Source: Clostridia bacterium
GTDB lineage: Bacteria > Bacillota > Clostridia > Christensenellales > Borkfalkiaceae
Reading direction: 5' to 3'
Length of the DNA stretch: 57,963 nt
Assembly (NCBI GenBank): GCA_017463105.1
Contig: JAFTPU010000009.1
Coordinates: forward strand, 1-57,963
Positions 1 through 9,343 of this stretch are shown in pieces. The position numbers and the translations under genes were made by a program. Within the stretch, counting starts at the first letter, position 1. Every line of letters starts with the position of its first letter. The notes below the pieces were generated by a model that did no database searches, was not told where the DNA came from, and saw only the letters and a list, made by a program, of their open reading frames with translations.

Positions 1-227
1 CCTTTGAGATAGTCCATTTCGTTGATACAACGGGTGTAAAGGTCGATTTTCGCCGTGGCGTAATCGTCGATATAATGTCCGTAATAATACGCGCCGTTTG
101 CGTAATTCCACGTAACGTATTTTTCTTCCGTTTCGTGCTTTCCCAAAACGTATTCATCTTCACCGATAACTACGCTTTGAATGATAACGTAATGTGCGTT
201 TTTTCTTTCGTTTTCAGTTGTTTTCAT
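1..227 (-). CDS. Hypothetical protein, C-terminus cut by window edge
   Basis: Reading the minus strand from 227 gives an ATG-initiated frame that stays open to the window edge (75 codons). The peptide starts MKTTENERKNAHYVII and contains the aromatic stretch WNYANGAYYYGHYIDDY. A clear ribosome-binding site (GGAGG at 235-240, complement) lies 7-8 bases before the ATG, and a TATAAT-like -10 (complement of 256-261) lies further upstream, so the start is well supported. I do not recognise the family. It is charged and tyrosine-rich with no signal peptide or membrane segment in the visible part, resembling small proteins of unknown function found on mobile elements, but that is only an impression. 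Confidence 0.7.
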   Translation of the reverse strand, partial: MKTTENERKNAHYVIIQSVVIGEDEYVLGKHETEEKYVTWNYANGAYYYGHYIDDYATAKIDLYTRCINEMDYLK

Positions 228-284
228 TTTGTATTCCTCCAAGTGTTTGAATTTGATTATAAAATAGCGTAAAAGTGAAATAAT

Positions 285-326
285 AAAAAAAGCCCGTTTA
301 CCAGAGCAAAAGCCCTGATAAACGGG
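285..326 (-). terminator. Intrinsic terminator after tRNA-Leu
   Basis: CCCGTTTA (293-300) pairs with TAAACGGG (319-326). On the minus strand the hairpin is followed by a T-rich tract (complement of 285-291). It is placed to end the tRNA-Leu transcript before the unknown gene at 1-227. Confidence 0.75.
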
Positions 327-431
327 TATCTTAAATATTTAGGTAGGGGAAGTGTTGTTTTCCGTAAAAGAAAGACAAAGCCGAAGCCATTTATCCGAAA
401 TTTGAATAATATGGTTCGACTTTGTCCGATT

Positions 432-518
432 TGGTGCTCGTGGCCGGACTTGAACCGGCACGGTATCTCTACCGAAGGATTTTAAGTCCTTTGCGTCTGC
501 CTATTCCACCACACGAGC
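432..518 (-). tRNA. tRNA-Leu(UAA)
   Basis: Full cloverleaf on the minus strand: acceptor GCTCGTG/CACGAGC, class II variable arm, anticodon loop CTTAAAA (anticodon UAA), T arm with GGTTCAAGTCC, and encoded CCA (432-434). Length 87 fits leucine tRNAs. It appears to be a transcription unit separate from the Val-Gly-Cys block, because a terminator lies between them. Confidence 0.95.
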
Positions 519-582
519 ATAGAAAATGTTAAGTTTTTTGTTAAAAAATCACAGAAGCGACTGAAATTTTTGACGTCAATGC

Positions 583-622
583 TTTTAAGTCCTTTGCGTC
601 TGCCTATTCCACCACAGCGGCA
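583..622 (-). pseudogene. 5' half of a second tRNA-Leu, truncated
   Basis: Positions 583-616 are identical over 34 bases to the 5' part of the adjacent tRNA-Leu, from just inside the acceptor stem through the anticodon loop. The outer acceptor is different (GCCGCTG, complement of 616-622). No anticodon 3' stem, variable arm or T arm follows; the sequence after the anticodon loop is unrelated. It is therefore a truncated tRNA gene, or one junction of an old recombination or integration event inside a leucine tRNA. Confidence 0.75.
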
Positions 623-639
623 TGATCATTTTTTGCTTT

Positions 640-675
640 TAGGAAAAACCTCTGCACCCGTTTGGTGCAGAGGTT
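640..675 (-). terminator. Terminator of the Val-Gly-Cys tRNA operon
   Basis: AACCTCTGCACC (647-658) pairs perfectly with GGTGCAGAGGTT (664-675). On the minus strand the stem is followed by TTTTTCC, a typical rho-independent terminator immediately after tRNA-Cys. Confidence 0.85.
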
Positions 676-679
676 CCTT

Positions 680-754
680 TGGAGGCGCCACCCGGATTTG
701 AACCGGGGGATAAAGGTTTTGCAGACCTTGGCCTTACCACTTGGCTATAGCGCC
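680..754 (-). tRNA. tRNA-Cys(GCA)
   Basis: Minus-strand cloverleaf with acceptor GGCGCTA/TGGCGCC, anticodon loop CTGCAAA (GCA), T arm CCGGTTCAAATCCGG and encoded CCA (680-682). Last gene of a three-tRNA unit read from the promoter at 1000-1028. Confidence 0.95.
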
Positions 755-808
755 TTCTCGCCTGCCCCGTAGGCAAAAATTTGAAAGAAAAAACAGCGCA
801 GATCTTTT

Positions 809-883
809 TGGAGCGGGAAACGAGATTCGAACCCGCGACATTCACCTTGGCAAGGTGACGCTCTACCACTGAGCTATTCCCGC
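809..883 (-). tRNA. tRNA-Gly(GCC)
   Basis: Minus-strand cloverleaf with acceptor GCGGGAA paired to its 3' partner, anticodon loop TTGCCAA (GCC), T loop TTCGAAT and encoded CCA (809-811). It lies between tRNA-Val and tRNA-Cys in the same unit. Confidence 0.95.
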
Positions 884-908
884 ATACATCATCCGCACTG
901 TTTTCTTC

Positions 909-984
909 TGGTGGAAGTTATAGGGTTCGAACCTATGACCCTCTGCTTGTAAGGCAGATGCTCTCCCAGCTGAGCTAAACTTCC
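909..984 (-). tRNA. tRNA-Val(UAC)
   Basis: Minus-strand cloverleaf with acceptor GGAAGTT/AACTTCC, anticodon loop CTTACAA (UAC), standard D arm TAGCTCAG and encoded CCA (909-911). It is the first gene after the tRNA promoter. UAC can read all valine codons, which matters for the odd tRNA-Val(CAC) near 39 kb. Confidence 0.95.
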
Positions 985-999
985 GTCGAAAGCTTATAT

Positions 1000-1028
1000 A
1001 CTATACCACATCCGAAAAAGAAAGGCAA
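1000..1028 (-). promoter_or_regulatory. tRNA operon promoter
   Basis: On the minus strand, TTGCCT (complement of 1023-1028), a 17-base spacer and TATAGT (complement of 1000-1005). It sits about 16 bases upstream of tRNA-Val and reads into Val-Gly-Cys. Confidence 0.8.
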
Positions 1029-1221
1029 GCGTTTTTTTATGCTTTTTCAAAAAAATTTAAAAAAATTTTAAAAAACTTTTTTTGAGGGCATAAAAGCAAA
1101 GAGAAATAGGCAAGGCAACTTTGCGTTTTTTATTAATCGAGCATAGCAGAAAAAAAACAAAACGTATAAATAGAATTTTTTAAAATCGAACAAATCATGA
1201 AAAACAAAAAACAGAAAGATA

Positions 1222-1250
1222 TTGCATTTTCTACAAGGATATGATATACT
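1222..1250 (+). promoter_or_regulatory. Candidate promoter antisense to the AraC gene
   Basis: TTGCAT (1222-1227), a 17-base spacer and TATACT (1245-1250) on the plus strand. It points into the 3' end of the minus-strand AraC gene, where there is no plus-strand gene. The rest of 1030-1268 is very AT-rich with poly-A/T tracts and holds no gene I can support. Confidence 0.4.
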
Positions 1251-1268
1251 TTTTTATATAGAAGAAGG

Positions 1269-2093
1269 TTATACGGTTTTCTTGATAAAAACCGATTTTC
1301 GGTATTGCAGGGGCGAAAATCCCGTCGCTTTTTTAAACATTTCGGAAAAGCGTTGTATCGAAGAATATCCCGTCGAATAAGCGATCTCTTCTACCGTGCG
1401 CGTGGGATCGAGTAAAAATTCTTTTGCCTTTCCTATCCGTATTTTCGTCAGATAAGCGTACGGCGATTCGCCTGTTTTTTGTAAAAAAAGAGTGGAAAAA
1501 TAAGAACGCGTAAATCCAAGTTGATAGGCAAGTTCGCCGATATCTACAGCTTGAAAATAATTGTATTCGAGATATTGCAAAGCCACGAAAATCGGGTCGA
1601 CGCCGTCCTGTAAAGTCTGCTGCGTTTTGATCGAATCCAGCACCGTAAAAAGGGAATTCAGGCTGCCGATAGGGTCGGAAACCCCCTGTTCAAGCGCGTT
1701 TTGCAACGCCAAAAGTCCGCTTTTTCTATAAGGCATACAAAGCCGATCGGTGGTTTTTTTCACAAGCTCTTCGGCGAACGTTCCGTTGAAGCTGACCCAA
1801 CGATAGACCCAAGGATCGGTTTTGTCGGCGCGATAGATCGTAACCTCGTCGGGGCAAATAAGAAAAGCCTCGCCGGCGGAAAGGGGCGTGACGACGCCTT
1901 CACGTTCGATCTCGCCTTTGCCCGATTCGATAAGATGTAACAGATAGTACGGTCGAGTGGCGGGACCGAATTCGTGCCCGCAAGGCGTTTTATGATAGCC
2001 GAAATCGCATACGTAAATAGGATCTTTCGGCTGGAAAACAATAGGCAAAGAAATTATTTCGTTGGATTGAAAGAGTAAGGTCGAAAAGGACAT
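1269..2093 (-). CDS. AraC-family transcriptional regulator
   Basis: A 274-residue regulator of the AraC/XylS type. The N-terminal ~150 residues form a cupin-like sensor (PYYLLHLIESGKGEIE, then SAGEAFLICPDEVTIYRA), and the C-terminal ~100 residues carry two helix-turn-helix motifs (IGELAYQLGFTRSYFSTLF and VEEIAYSTGYSSIQRFSEMF). The reading frame extends 11 codons further upstream, but I chose the ATG at 2093 because GGAGG lies 6 bases before it. It is divergent from the GH4 gene at 2184, the arrangement of melR/melA, so it probably activates that gene when an alpha-galactoside or its breakdown product is bound. The ligand is inferred, not shown. Confidence 0.93.
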   Translation of the reverse strand: MSFSTLLFQSNEIISLPIVFQPKDPIYVCDFGYHKTPCGHEFGPATRPYYLLHLIESGKGEIEREGVVTPLSAGEAFLICPDEVTIYRADKTDPWVYRWVSFNGTFAEELVKKTTDRLCMPYRKSGLLALQNALEQGVSDPIGSLNSLFTVLDSIKTQQTLQDGVDPIFVALQYLEYNYFQAVDIGELAYQLGFTRSYFSTLFLQKTGESPYAYLTKIRIGKAKEFLLDPTRTVEEIAYSTGYSSIQRFSEMFKKATGFSPLQYRKSVFIKKTV

Positions 2094-2125
2094 AAGACCT
2101 CCAAGATACGATTCTTGTTTGTACA

Positions 2126-2154
2126 ATTATAACAGAAAAAAACGAAAAAATCAA
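2126..2154 (-). promoter_or_regulatory. Promoter of the AraC gene in the divergent region
   Basis: On the minus strand, TTGATT (complement of 2149-2154), 16 bases and TATAAT (complement of 2126-2131). A small palindrome TTGTACAA (2119-2126) overlaps the likely transcription start. No strong plus-strand promoter is seen for the divergent gene, as expected if it needs the activator. Confidence 0.65.
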
Positions 2155-2183
2155 TAAAAATAAAAAAGTAAAGGAGTAAAATC

Positions 2184-3485
2184 ATGAAAATTACTTTTAT
2201 CGGCGCCGGCAGTACGGTGTTTGCAAAAAACGTCTTGGGCGATTGTCTGCTGACGGAGGGATTGCCGCAATTTACCATTGCGCTGTTGGACGTGAGCGAG
2301 GAGCGTTTGGAGGAATCCTATGCCCTTATTTGCGCAATGCGCGACAAATATAAACCTGCCGTTACGGTCGAAAAATACCTTGCCGACAATGCGGAGAAGG
2401 CGTTATCCGACGCAAATTATGTGATCAACGCCATTCAGGTCGGCGGCTACGACCCTTGTACGATCACCGATTTCGAGATTCCTAAAAAATACGGGCTTCG
2501 TCAGACCATTGCCGACACCCTCGGCATCGGCGGTATTTTTCGCGGACTTCGGACGATCCCCGTAATGAAAAAATACGCCGACGTCATGGAAAAGGTCTGT
2601 CCCGACGCGCTTTTCCTCAACTATACCAACCCCATGAGCATTCTTTCGGGGTATATGCAGAGGAATACGAAGATCAAAACGGTGGGGCTTTGCCATTCGT
2701 GCCAGGCGATCATGGAGAATTTTGCGACCAATCTCGAGATGCCCGAGATCAAAGAATGGCGCTATACGCTGGCGGGCATCAACCATATGAGTTGGCTTCT
2801 TACCGTTCGGGATAAAGACGGCAACGATATGTACCCGTATCTCAAAAAACTGCTCAACGAGAAGAAACCGAAGATCGATCTCGTGCGTATCGAGATAATG
2901 AACAGATTCGGCTATTACAACACCGAAAGCAGCGAGCACACGGCGGAATATCATCCGTACTTTATCAAGAAAGACCATCCCGAGCTCATCGAACGGTTCA
3001 ATATCCCGCTCGACGAATATCCCCGCCGCTGTATCAACCAGATCAAGGAATGGAAGGAGCTGCGCGAAAAGATCATGCTTCCCGAAAACGTGAAGCACGA
3101 AAGAAGCCGCGAGTACACCGCGCGTATCATCGAGGCGTGCGAAACGGGCAAGCCGTATAAAATTTACGGTAACGTACAAAACACCGATCTTATCGACAAT
3201 CTGCCCCAAAACGCGTGCGTAGAAGTACCGATCATGGTCGACGAAAACGGCTTGCATCCCTGCCACGTGGGCGATATCCCCGATCAGCTGGCGGGCTTGA
3301 ACATGACCCATATCGCGGTACATAATATGGTCATCAAGGCGGCGGAGACTCTGAAGAAGAAATATATCTATATGGCGGCGTATCTCGACCCGCACACGCG
3401 CGACCAGCTTACTTTTGACGAGATCAGATCACTTTGCGACGATCTTATCGAGGCACACGGCGATTGGTTGCCGAAGTTCAATTGA
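2184..3485 (+). CDS. melA: GH4-family alpha-galactosidase-like glycosidase
   Basis: A 433-residue member of glycoside hydrolase family 4, enzymes that cleave glycosides by an NAD+- and Mn2+-dependent redox-elimination mechanism in the cytoplasm. Visible marks are the Rossmann start KITFIGAGSTVFAKN, the LNYTNPM motif near residue 145, the metal-binding Cys170 in GLCHSCQ and His201 in GINHM. The divergence from an AraC regulator and overall likeness to MelA suggest alpha-galactosidase. Family 4 also contains alpha-glucosidases, alpha-glucuronidases and 6-phospho-glycosidases, so the exact sugar is not certain. The start has AAAGGAG upstream. Length is close to the usual 430-450 residues. Confidence 0.85.
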   Translation: MKITFIGAGSTVFAKNVLGDCLLTEGLPQFTIALLDVSEERLEESYALICAMRDKYKPAVTVEKYLADNAEKALSDANYVINAIQVGGYDPCTITDFEIPKKYGLRQTIADTLGIGGIFRGLRTIPVMKKYADVMEKVCPDALFLNYTNPMSILSGYMQRNTKIKTVGLCHSCQAIMENFATNLEMPEIKEWRYTLAGINHMSWLLTVRDKDGNDMYPYLKKLLNEKKPKIDLVRIEIMNRFGYYNTESSEHTAEYHPYFIKKDHPELIERFNIPLDEYPRRCINQIKEWKELREKIMLPENVKHERSREYTARIIEACETGKPYKIYGNVQNTDLIDNLPQNACVEVPIMVDENGLHPCHVGDIPDQLAGLNMTHIAVHNMVIKAAETLKKKYIYMAAYLDPHTRDQLTFDEIRSLCDDLIEAHGDWLPKFN

Positions 3486-3536
3486 ATTTGTTGGCACTCG
3501 AAATGATACGAACGGAAAAATAAAAATAAATTTCGT

Positions 3537-3550
3537 TAAAAGCGTTTACA
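3537..3550. promoter_or_regulatory. cre-like site downstream of the GH4 gene
   Basis: TAAAAGCGTTTACA matches the CcpA catabolite-repression consensus TGWAANCGNTNWCA at 13 of 14 positions. It lies between the GH4 stop and the secB promoter, about 75 bases upstream of the latter, so its target is unclear. Confidence 0.35.
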
Positions 3551-3622
3551 ATCGGAAAAACGGGTTTATATATAAATATATCCGATTTTTGGATACGCGG
3601 TGGGAATCAGGGTCTTTCGGCG

Positions 3623-3651
3623 TTGACAAAAGGGGAAAAGCGTGGTATAAT
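3623..3651 (+). promoter_or_regulatory. Consensus promoter of the secB-like gene
   Basis: TTGACA (3623-3628), 17 bases and TATAAT (3646-3651), a perfect vegetative-type promoter about 50 bases upstream of the ATG at 3700. Confidence 0.9.
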
Positions 3652-3699
3652 GATAGCGTGCATTATATAAACGCGAAAAATAAATGACAGAGGTGTTAT

Positions 3700-4131
3700 A
3701 TGAAATACGCATTGAGACAAATTCTCGCCGAAGAACTTACTTACACGATGAACCGTATCAAGATGGACAAGAATACGAAGTTCGAGATCAAACCCCAGTT
3801 TTCCCGTACCGTAAGAAGAGTACAGGAAAACGACAAGCTGTGGTTCTTGACCTTGGAAGTCAAGGTGGAATCCACGGAGGAATCCCCCAAGCCTTTCAAC
3901 GTGAAAGCGCGTCTCGTGGGCATTTTTGAGGCGGAGGACGTCGAGACCGATCTCGATAAGCAGGATCTCGTCATCAATATGACGGAAGTGGTTTATCCTT
4001 ATCTTCGCGCGGCGGTTTCCGCATTGACGGCAAACTCTTTCATCAATCCCTTGATGTTGCCCGTGATCCCCGCAGGAACGATGTTCCCCGAGGACAGAGG
4101 CGAAGCTCCGCAGACGGAAAATCTTAACTAA
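3700..4131 (+). CDS. secB: SecB-like protein-export chaperone
   Basis: A 143-residue protein resembling the SecB chaperone fold. The C-terminal half carries the recognisable strand-helix region VVYPYLRAAVSALTAN followed by a proline-rich loop (INPLMLPVIPA), matching the family's pattern of a FPYAR-like helix and a PPLxLPP-like tail. Family knowledge: SecB holds preproteins unfolded and passes them to SecA, and is classically proteobacterial, although SecB-like proteins occur in some Clostridia. The gene stands alone between its own consensus promoter and terminator, and its role in export here is inferred. The start is preceded by AGAGGTG. Confidence 0.75.
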   Translation: MKYALRQILAEELTYTMNRIKMDKNTKFEIKPQFSRTVRRVQENDKLWFLTLEVKVESTEESPKPFNVKARLVGIFEAEDVETDLDKQDLVINMTEVVYPYLRAAVSALTANSFINPLMLPVIPAGTMFPEDRGEAPQTENLN

Positions 4132-4145
4132 GCTCGACCAATCGA

Positions 4146-4172
4146 AAAGCTCGGCTTCAAGCCGAGCTTTTT
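4146..4172 (+). terminator. Terminator after secB-like gene
   Basis: AAAGCTCGGC (4146-4155) pairs with GCCGAGCTTT (4161-4170) followed by a short T run. It separates secB from the convergent mnmA. Confidence 0.85.
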
Positions 4173-4235
4173 ACTTTGGTTTTATCCGTTTTTAAGCGTT
4201 ACGAAGGGGGCAGGTATGCGTTGAAACGATATATT

Positions 4236-6171
<1,936 letters not shown>

Positions 6172-7005
6172 ATGAAGATAGGCGTAATTTTGGAAAGCTT
6201 CAAAAAGGATTTTTTCATCTCGCTCAAAGAGGCGAAAAAGGTGGGCGCAAACGGTATACAGGCGTATGCGGGCTCGGCGTTTTCCTTTGACGCGACGAGC
6301 GCGGAATTGGAGGAAATGAAATCCATCGTCAACGGCGAGGGACTCGTTTTTTCGGCGATTTGCGGGGATTTTGGCAACGCGATGTATTACGAACAGGACA
6401 GAAAGCTTATCGACAGAGAAAAACGTATCCTTGAAATGGCGAAAGTGCTCGGCACGAACATCGTTACGACGCATATCGGCGTCGTGCCCGAAACGGAGAA
6501 TTGCGTGCAATACGAAAGTATGTACAAGGTCTGTAAGGAGCTTGCGGATTTCGCAAAGAGTATCGACGGACATTTTGCCGTGGAAACAGGTCCCGAAAAA
6601 GCCGTGGTATTGAAAAAATTTCTCGATAATCTCGGCAGCGACGGCGTAGCGGTCAATCTCGATCCCGCAAATCTCGTTATGTGTGCGGGCGACGACCCCG
6701 TGCAAGCCGTTTATACCCTTAAAGATTATATCGTGCATACGCACGCCAAAGACGGCGTTCAACTTAAAAAATTCGACACGAAAGCGCTCTATGCGTCCAA
6801 ATATTACGGCGTTGAATTTTGCGGGTGGAGCGTGATCGAAGAACGCCCGCTCGGCAAAGGGGACGTGGACTGGAAAAATTATCTCAAAGCGCTCGGCGAA
6901 ATCGGTTATAAAGGCTATTTGACGATTGAAAGAGAATGTGGCGACGACCCTTGCAAGGATATCGGCGACGCGGTGAAATTCTTGGACGCTTTTAACGTGA
7001 GGTAA
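6172..7005 (+). CDS. Sugar phosphate isomerase/epimerase (TIM barrel)
   Basis: A 277-residue protein of the xylose-isomerase-like/AP-endonuclease-2 TIM-barrel superfamily, cytoplasmic metal-dependent enzymes that isomerise or epimerise sugars. Visible marks are [13 protein letters not shown] with the metal-site His, FAVETGPE with the second-strand Glu, [22 protein letters not shown] with the His-Lys-Asp cluster, LGKGDVDW and a final [13 protein letters not shown] precedes the ATG. It is followed after 4 bases by an oxidoreductase, a pairing typical of inositol- or keto-sugar routes. The real substrate is not shown. Confidence 0.88.
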   Translation: MKIGVILESFKKDFFISLKEAKKVGANGIQAYAGSAFSFDATSAELEEMKSIVNGEGLVFSAICGDFGNAMYYEQDRKLIDREKRILEMAKVLGTNIVTTHIGVVPETENCVQYESMYKVCKELADFAKSIDGHFAVETGPEKAVVLKKFLDNLGSDGVAVNLDPANLVMCAGDDPVQAVYTLKDYIVHTHAKDGVQLKKFDTKALYASKYYGVEFCGWSVIEERPLGKGDVDWKNYLKALGEIGYKGYLTIERECGDDPCKDIGDAVKFLDAFNVR

Positions 7006-7009
7006 AAAA

Positions 7010-8074
7010 ATGAAAAAATTGAAAATTGCGGTGATCGGCGTGGGCGGAATTTCCGAACAGCATATTCAAGGCTATTTACATAACGAAAACACGGAAGTTT
7101 ACGCGCTTTGCGACATAAACGCCGAGCTGCTTGCGAAAAAAGGCGAAAAATACGGCGTAACCCGCCTTTATACGGACGAAGCGACGATGCTCAAGGAACT
7201 TCCCGAAATCGACGCGGTGAGCGTTTGTACGTGGAATTGCGCGCACGCGCCCTGTTCGATTATGGCGTTGAACGCGGGAAAAGACGTGCTTTGCGAAAAA
7301 CCGATGGCGATGAACGCAAAAGAGGCGGAAGAAATGATCGCGGCGGCGAAACGGAACGGAAAGAAGCTCATGGTCGGGTTCGTAAGGCGTTTTGGGAACG
7401 ACGCGGCGATCGTGAAAGACTTTGTGGATAACGGTTCGCTTGGCGAAATTTATTACGCGAAGGCGTCCTATTTAAGACGGAACGGCAATCCCGGCGGCTG
7501 GTTTGGCGACAAAAAGCGTTCGGGCGGCGGTCCTTTGATCGATTTGGGCGTACACGTTATCGATCTCACCCGTTATTTGATGGGCAATCCCAAGCCCGTG
7601 TCCGTGTATGGCGCGACGTTCACCGTGCTCGGTAATCGGAAAGGGATAAAAGACAAAGTTGCGTCGCATACGTCCGCGGGAAAAACGGACGACGATATTT
7701 GCGACGTCGAGGACATGGCTACGGCGTTCGTGCGTTACGACAACGGCGCGGTGCTGTCCGTAGAGGCGAGTTTTAGCTTAAATATCAAGTCGGAAGTGGG
7801 GACGATCGAGCTTTTCGGCACGAACGGCGGCGTGAAGCTCGATCCCGAATTTGAGCTGTACACGCAAATCAACGGCTATCTTGCCGACGTGAATTTGAAT
7901 ATGCCCACGAGCCTTTCCTTTAACGGACTTTTCCAAAACGAAATCGACTATTTCGTAAACGCCGTCTTGACGGATAAGGACGTGTCGGATATCGCCGAGG
8001 ACGGCTTGACGTTGATGAAAATTCTCGACGCGATTTACGAATCTGCCGAAACGTGCAAAGAAGTGGTGTTATAA
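7010..8074 (+). CDS. Gfo/Idh/MocA-family oxidoreductase
   Basis: A 354-residue NAD(P)-dependent sugar dehydrogenase-type protein. The N-terminal Rossmann fold starts IAVIGVGGISEQH, the family's CEKPMAM motif lies near residue 100, and the C-terminal beta-sheet domain has the catalytic-type segment GGPLIDLGVHVIDLTRYL with the conserved Asp and His. It is almost certainly co-transcribed with the isomerase just upstream and ends at a strong terminator. It would oxidise or reduce a sugar, sugar acid or inositol; family members differ widely in substrate. Confidence 0.9.
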   Translation: MKKLKIAVIGVGGISEQHIQGYLHNENTEVYALCDINAELLAKKGEKYGVTRLYTDEATMLKELPEIDAVSVCTWNCAHAPCSIMALNAGKDVLCEKPMAMNAKEAEEMIAAAKRNGKKLMVGFVRRFGNDAAIVKDFVDNGSLGEIYYAKASYLRRNGNPGGWFGDKKRSGGGPLIDLGVHVIDLTRYLMGNPKPVSVYGATFTVLGNRKGIKDKVASHTSAGKTDDDICDVEDMATAFVRYDNGAVLSVEASFSLNIKSEVGTIELFGTNGGVKLDPEFELYTQINGYLADVNLNMPTSLSFNGLFQNEIDYFVNAVLTDKDVSDIAEDGLTLMKILDAIYESAETCKEVVL

Positions 8075-8096
8075 AATAAAACTTGTGGAAATAACG

Positions 8097-8131
8097 AAAA
8101 AATCCGTTTGCTTTTTGCAAGCGGATTTTTA
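8097..8131 (+). terminator. Terminator of the isomerase/oxidoreductase unit
   Basis: AATCCGTTTGC (8101-8111) pairs with GCAAGCGGATT (8117-8127; one G-U pair) followed by TTTT. Confidence 0.85.
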
Positions 8132-8286
8132 CATGGCGGAAATTTGCAAGTTCGCTCGTTTTTTTGCAAGATGTACTTAAAAAAAGCGTTTATTCGACGG
8201 ACTTTTACGTGTTTTTCAGAAAAAACAAAAGCTTTTTACCGCTAAAATAATGGTTTGAATTTTACATTTATATATTCGTTTTCTTA

Positions 8287-8315
8287 TAGTGTAAACGGTA
8301 ATTTAGTGATAAAAT
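8287..8315 (+). promoter_or_regulatory. Candidate promoter of the ABC sugar importer with cre-like overlap
   Basis: TAGTGT (8287-8292), 17 bases and TAAAAT (8310-8315). TGTAAACGGTAATT (8290-8303) inside it matches 12 of 14 positions of the CcpA cre consensus, which would place a repressor over the spacer. Activator and repressor assignments are inference. Confidence 0.45.
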
Positions 8316-8347
8316 TAAAGTAGGCTAAAAATCAAAGGGGTGATTGT

Positions 8348-9328
8348 ATGCAAATAATCAATTCGACAAAAGCTGCCTCGGAAATGACCGCCGCTCAAAC
8401 GGGCGGAGATAATCAACCGCAAAAGTCAAAGGTGAAAAATCGGCAACGGATTTCCAAAAATGTTTTCGTAACGTTGATGGTCGCGTTGCCCGTGTTGCAT
8501 TTTTGCGTGTTTTATCTCTATGCGAACTTTTCTTCGATAATGCTTGCCTTTCAGCGTTTGGATAAGTACGGGAATTATTATTTTTCGATGGAGAATTTCG
8601 GGCAGGTGTTCGACAGTTTTGCTTCCGACTCGGGTATGGTGCGCCAAGCCGTGAAAAACTCGCTGATCTTTTTCTGCTGGAACACCTTTGTCATTTTGCC
8701 GCTTTCGATGTTTTTCTCTTTCTTTTTCTATAAGAGGATAGCGTTGAAGAGCTTTTTCCGTTTTATGTTCTTCGTGCCGACGATTATTTCGGGCGTTGCC
8801 GTTACCACGATGTATAAATTCATGCTCGGCAACGAAGGTCCCGTCGGCGTGCTTTGGAAACTCGTATTTGATTTAAAAGTTGCGCCTCCCTTTTTCTCGA
8901 CGGAAGAATATGCGATGGGCACGCTTTTGATTTATATGCTTTTGACGGGTTTTTCGGGCGATATTTTGATGATCGGCGGCGCGATGTCGCGAATTCCCGA
9001 AGAAACGGTGGAAGCGGCGATATTGGACGGCATCGGAATGTGGAAAGAACTGTTTTCGATAACGTTGCCGATGATTTGGCCCACGCTTTCGACGATCATC
9101 GTTACGACGGCGGCGAGCGTCCTTTGTTCGAGCGGACCCGTACTGCTTTTAACGGCGGGCGCGGGGAGTACTTACGATATCTCTTATTATATATACGACA
9201 AAGTGCAAATTCAAGGGCAATACGGCGTGCCCGCGGCGCTTGGTTTGGTGCTCACGGTAATCACCTTCCCCATCGTTATGTTTACCCGCTGGGGCGTTAA
9301 CAAGATTTATAACGACGTTGAATTTTAA
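8348..9328 (+). CDS. ABC sugar transporter permease, MalF/UgpA type
   Basis: A 326-residue inner-membrane permease of the carbohydrate uptake-1 ABC class. After a ~35-residue polar N-terminus there are about six membrane segments (for example VTLMVALPVLHFCVFYLY and LIFFCWNTFVILPLSMFF). The cytoplasmic EAA loop that docks the ATPase is EAAILDGIGMWKELFSITLPM. AAGGGGTG precedes the ATG. It is the first gene of the permease-permease-binding protein operon. No ATPase gene is present, as is usual for these importers, which share an MsmX-type ATPase encoded elsewhere. Confidence 0.93.
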   Translation: MQIINSTKAASEMTAAQTGGDNQPQKSKVKNRQRISKNVFVTLMVALPVLHFCVFYLYANFSSIMLAFQRLDKYGNYYFSMENFGQVFDSFASDSGMVRQAVKNSLIFFCWNTFVILPLSMFFSFFFYKRIALKSFFRFMFFVPTIISGVAVTTMYKFMLGNEGPVGVLWKLVFDLKVAPPFFSTEEYAMGTLLIYMLLTGFSGDILMIGGAMSRIPEETVEAAILDGIGMWKELFSITLPMIWPTLSTIIVTTAASVLCSSGPVLLLTAGAGSTYDISYYIYDKVQIQGQYGVPAALGLVLTVITFPIVMFTRWGVNKIYNDVEF

Positions 9329-9343
9329 AGGGGGAGACGGGCG

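Noticed and set aside
1030-1268. Possible small gene in the AT-rich gap
   Set aside because: Only poly-A/T tracts and no start with a ribosome-binding site.
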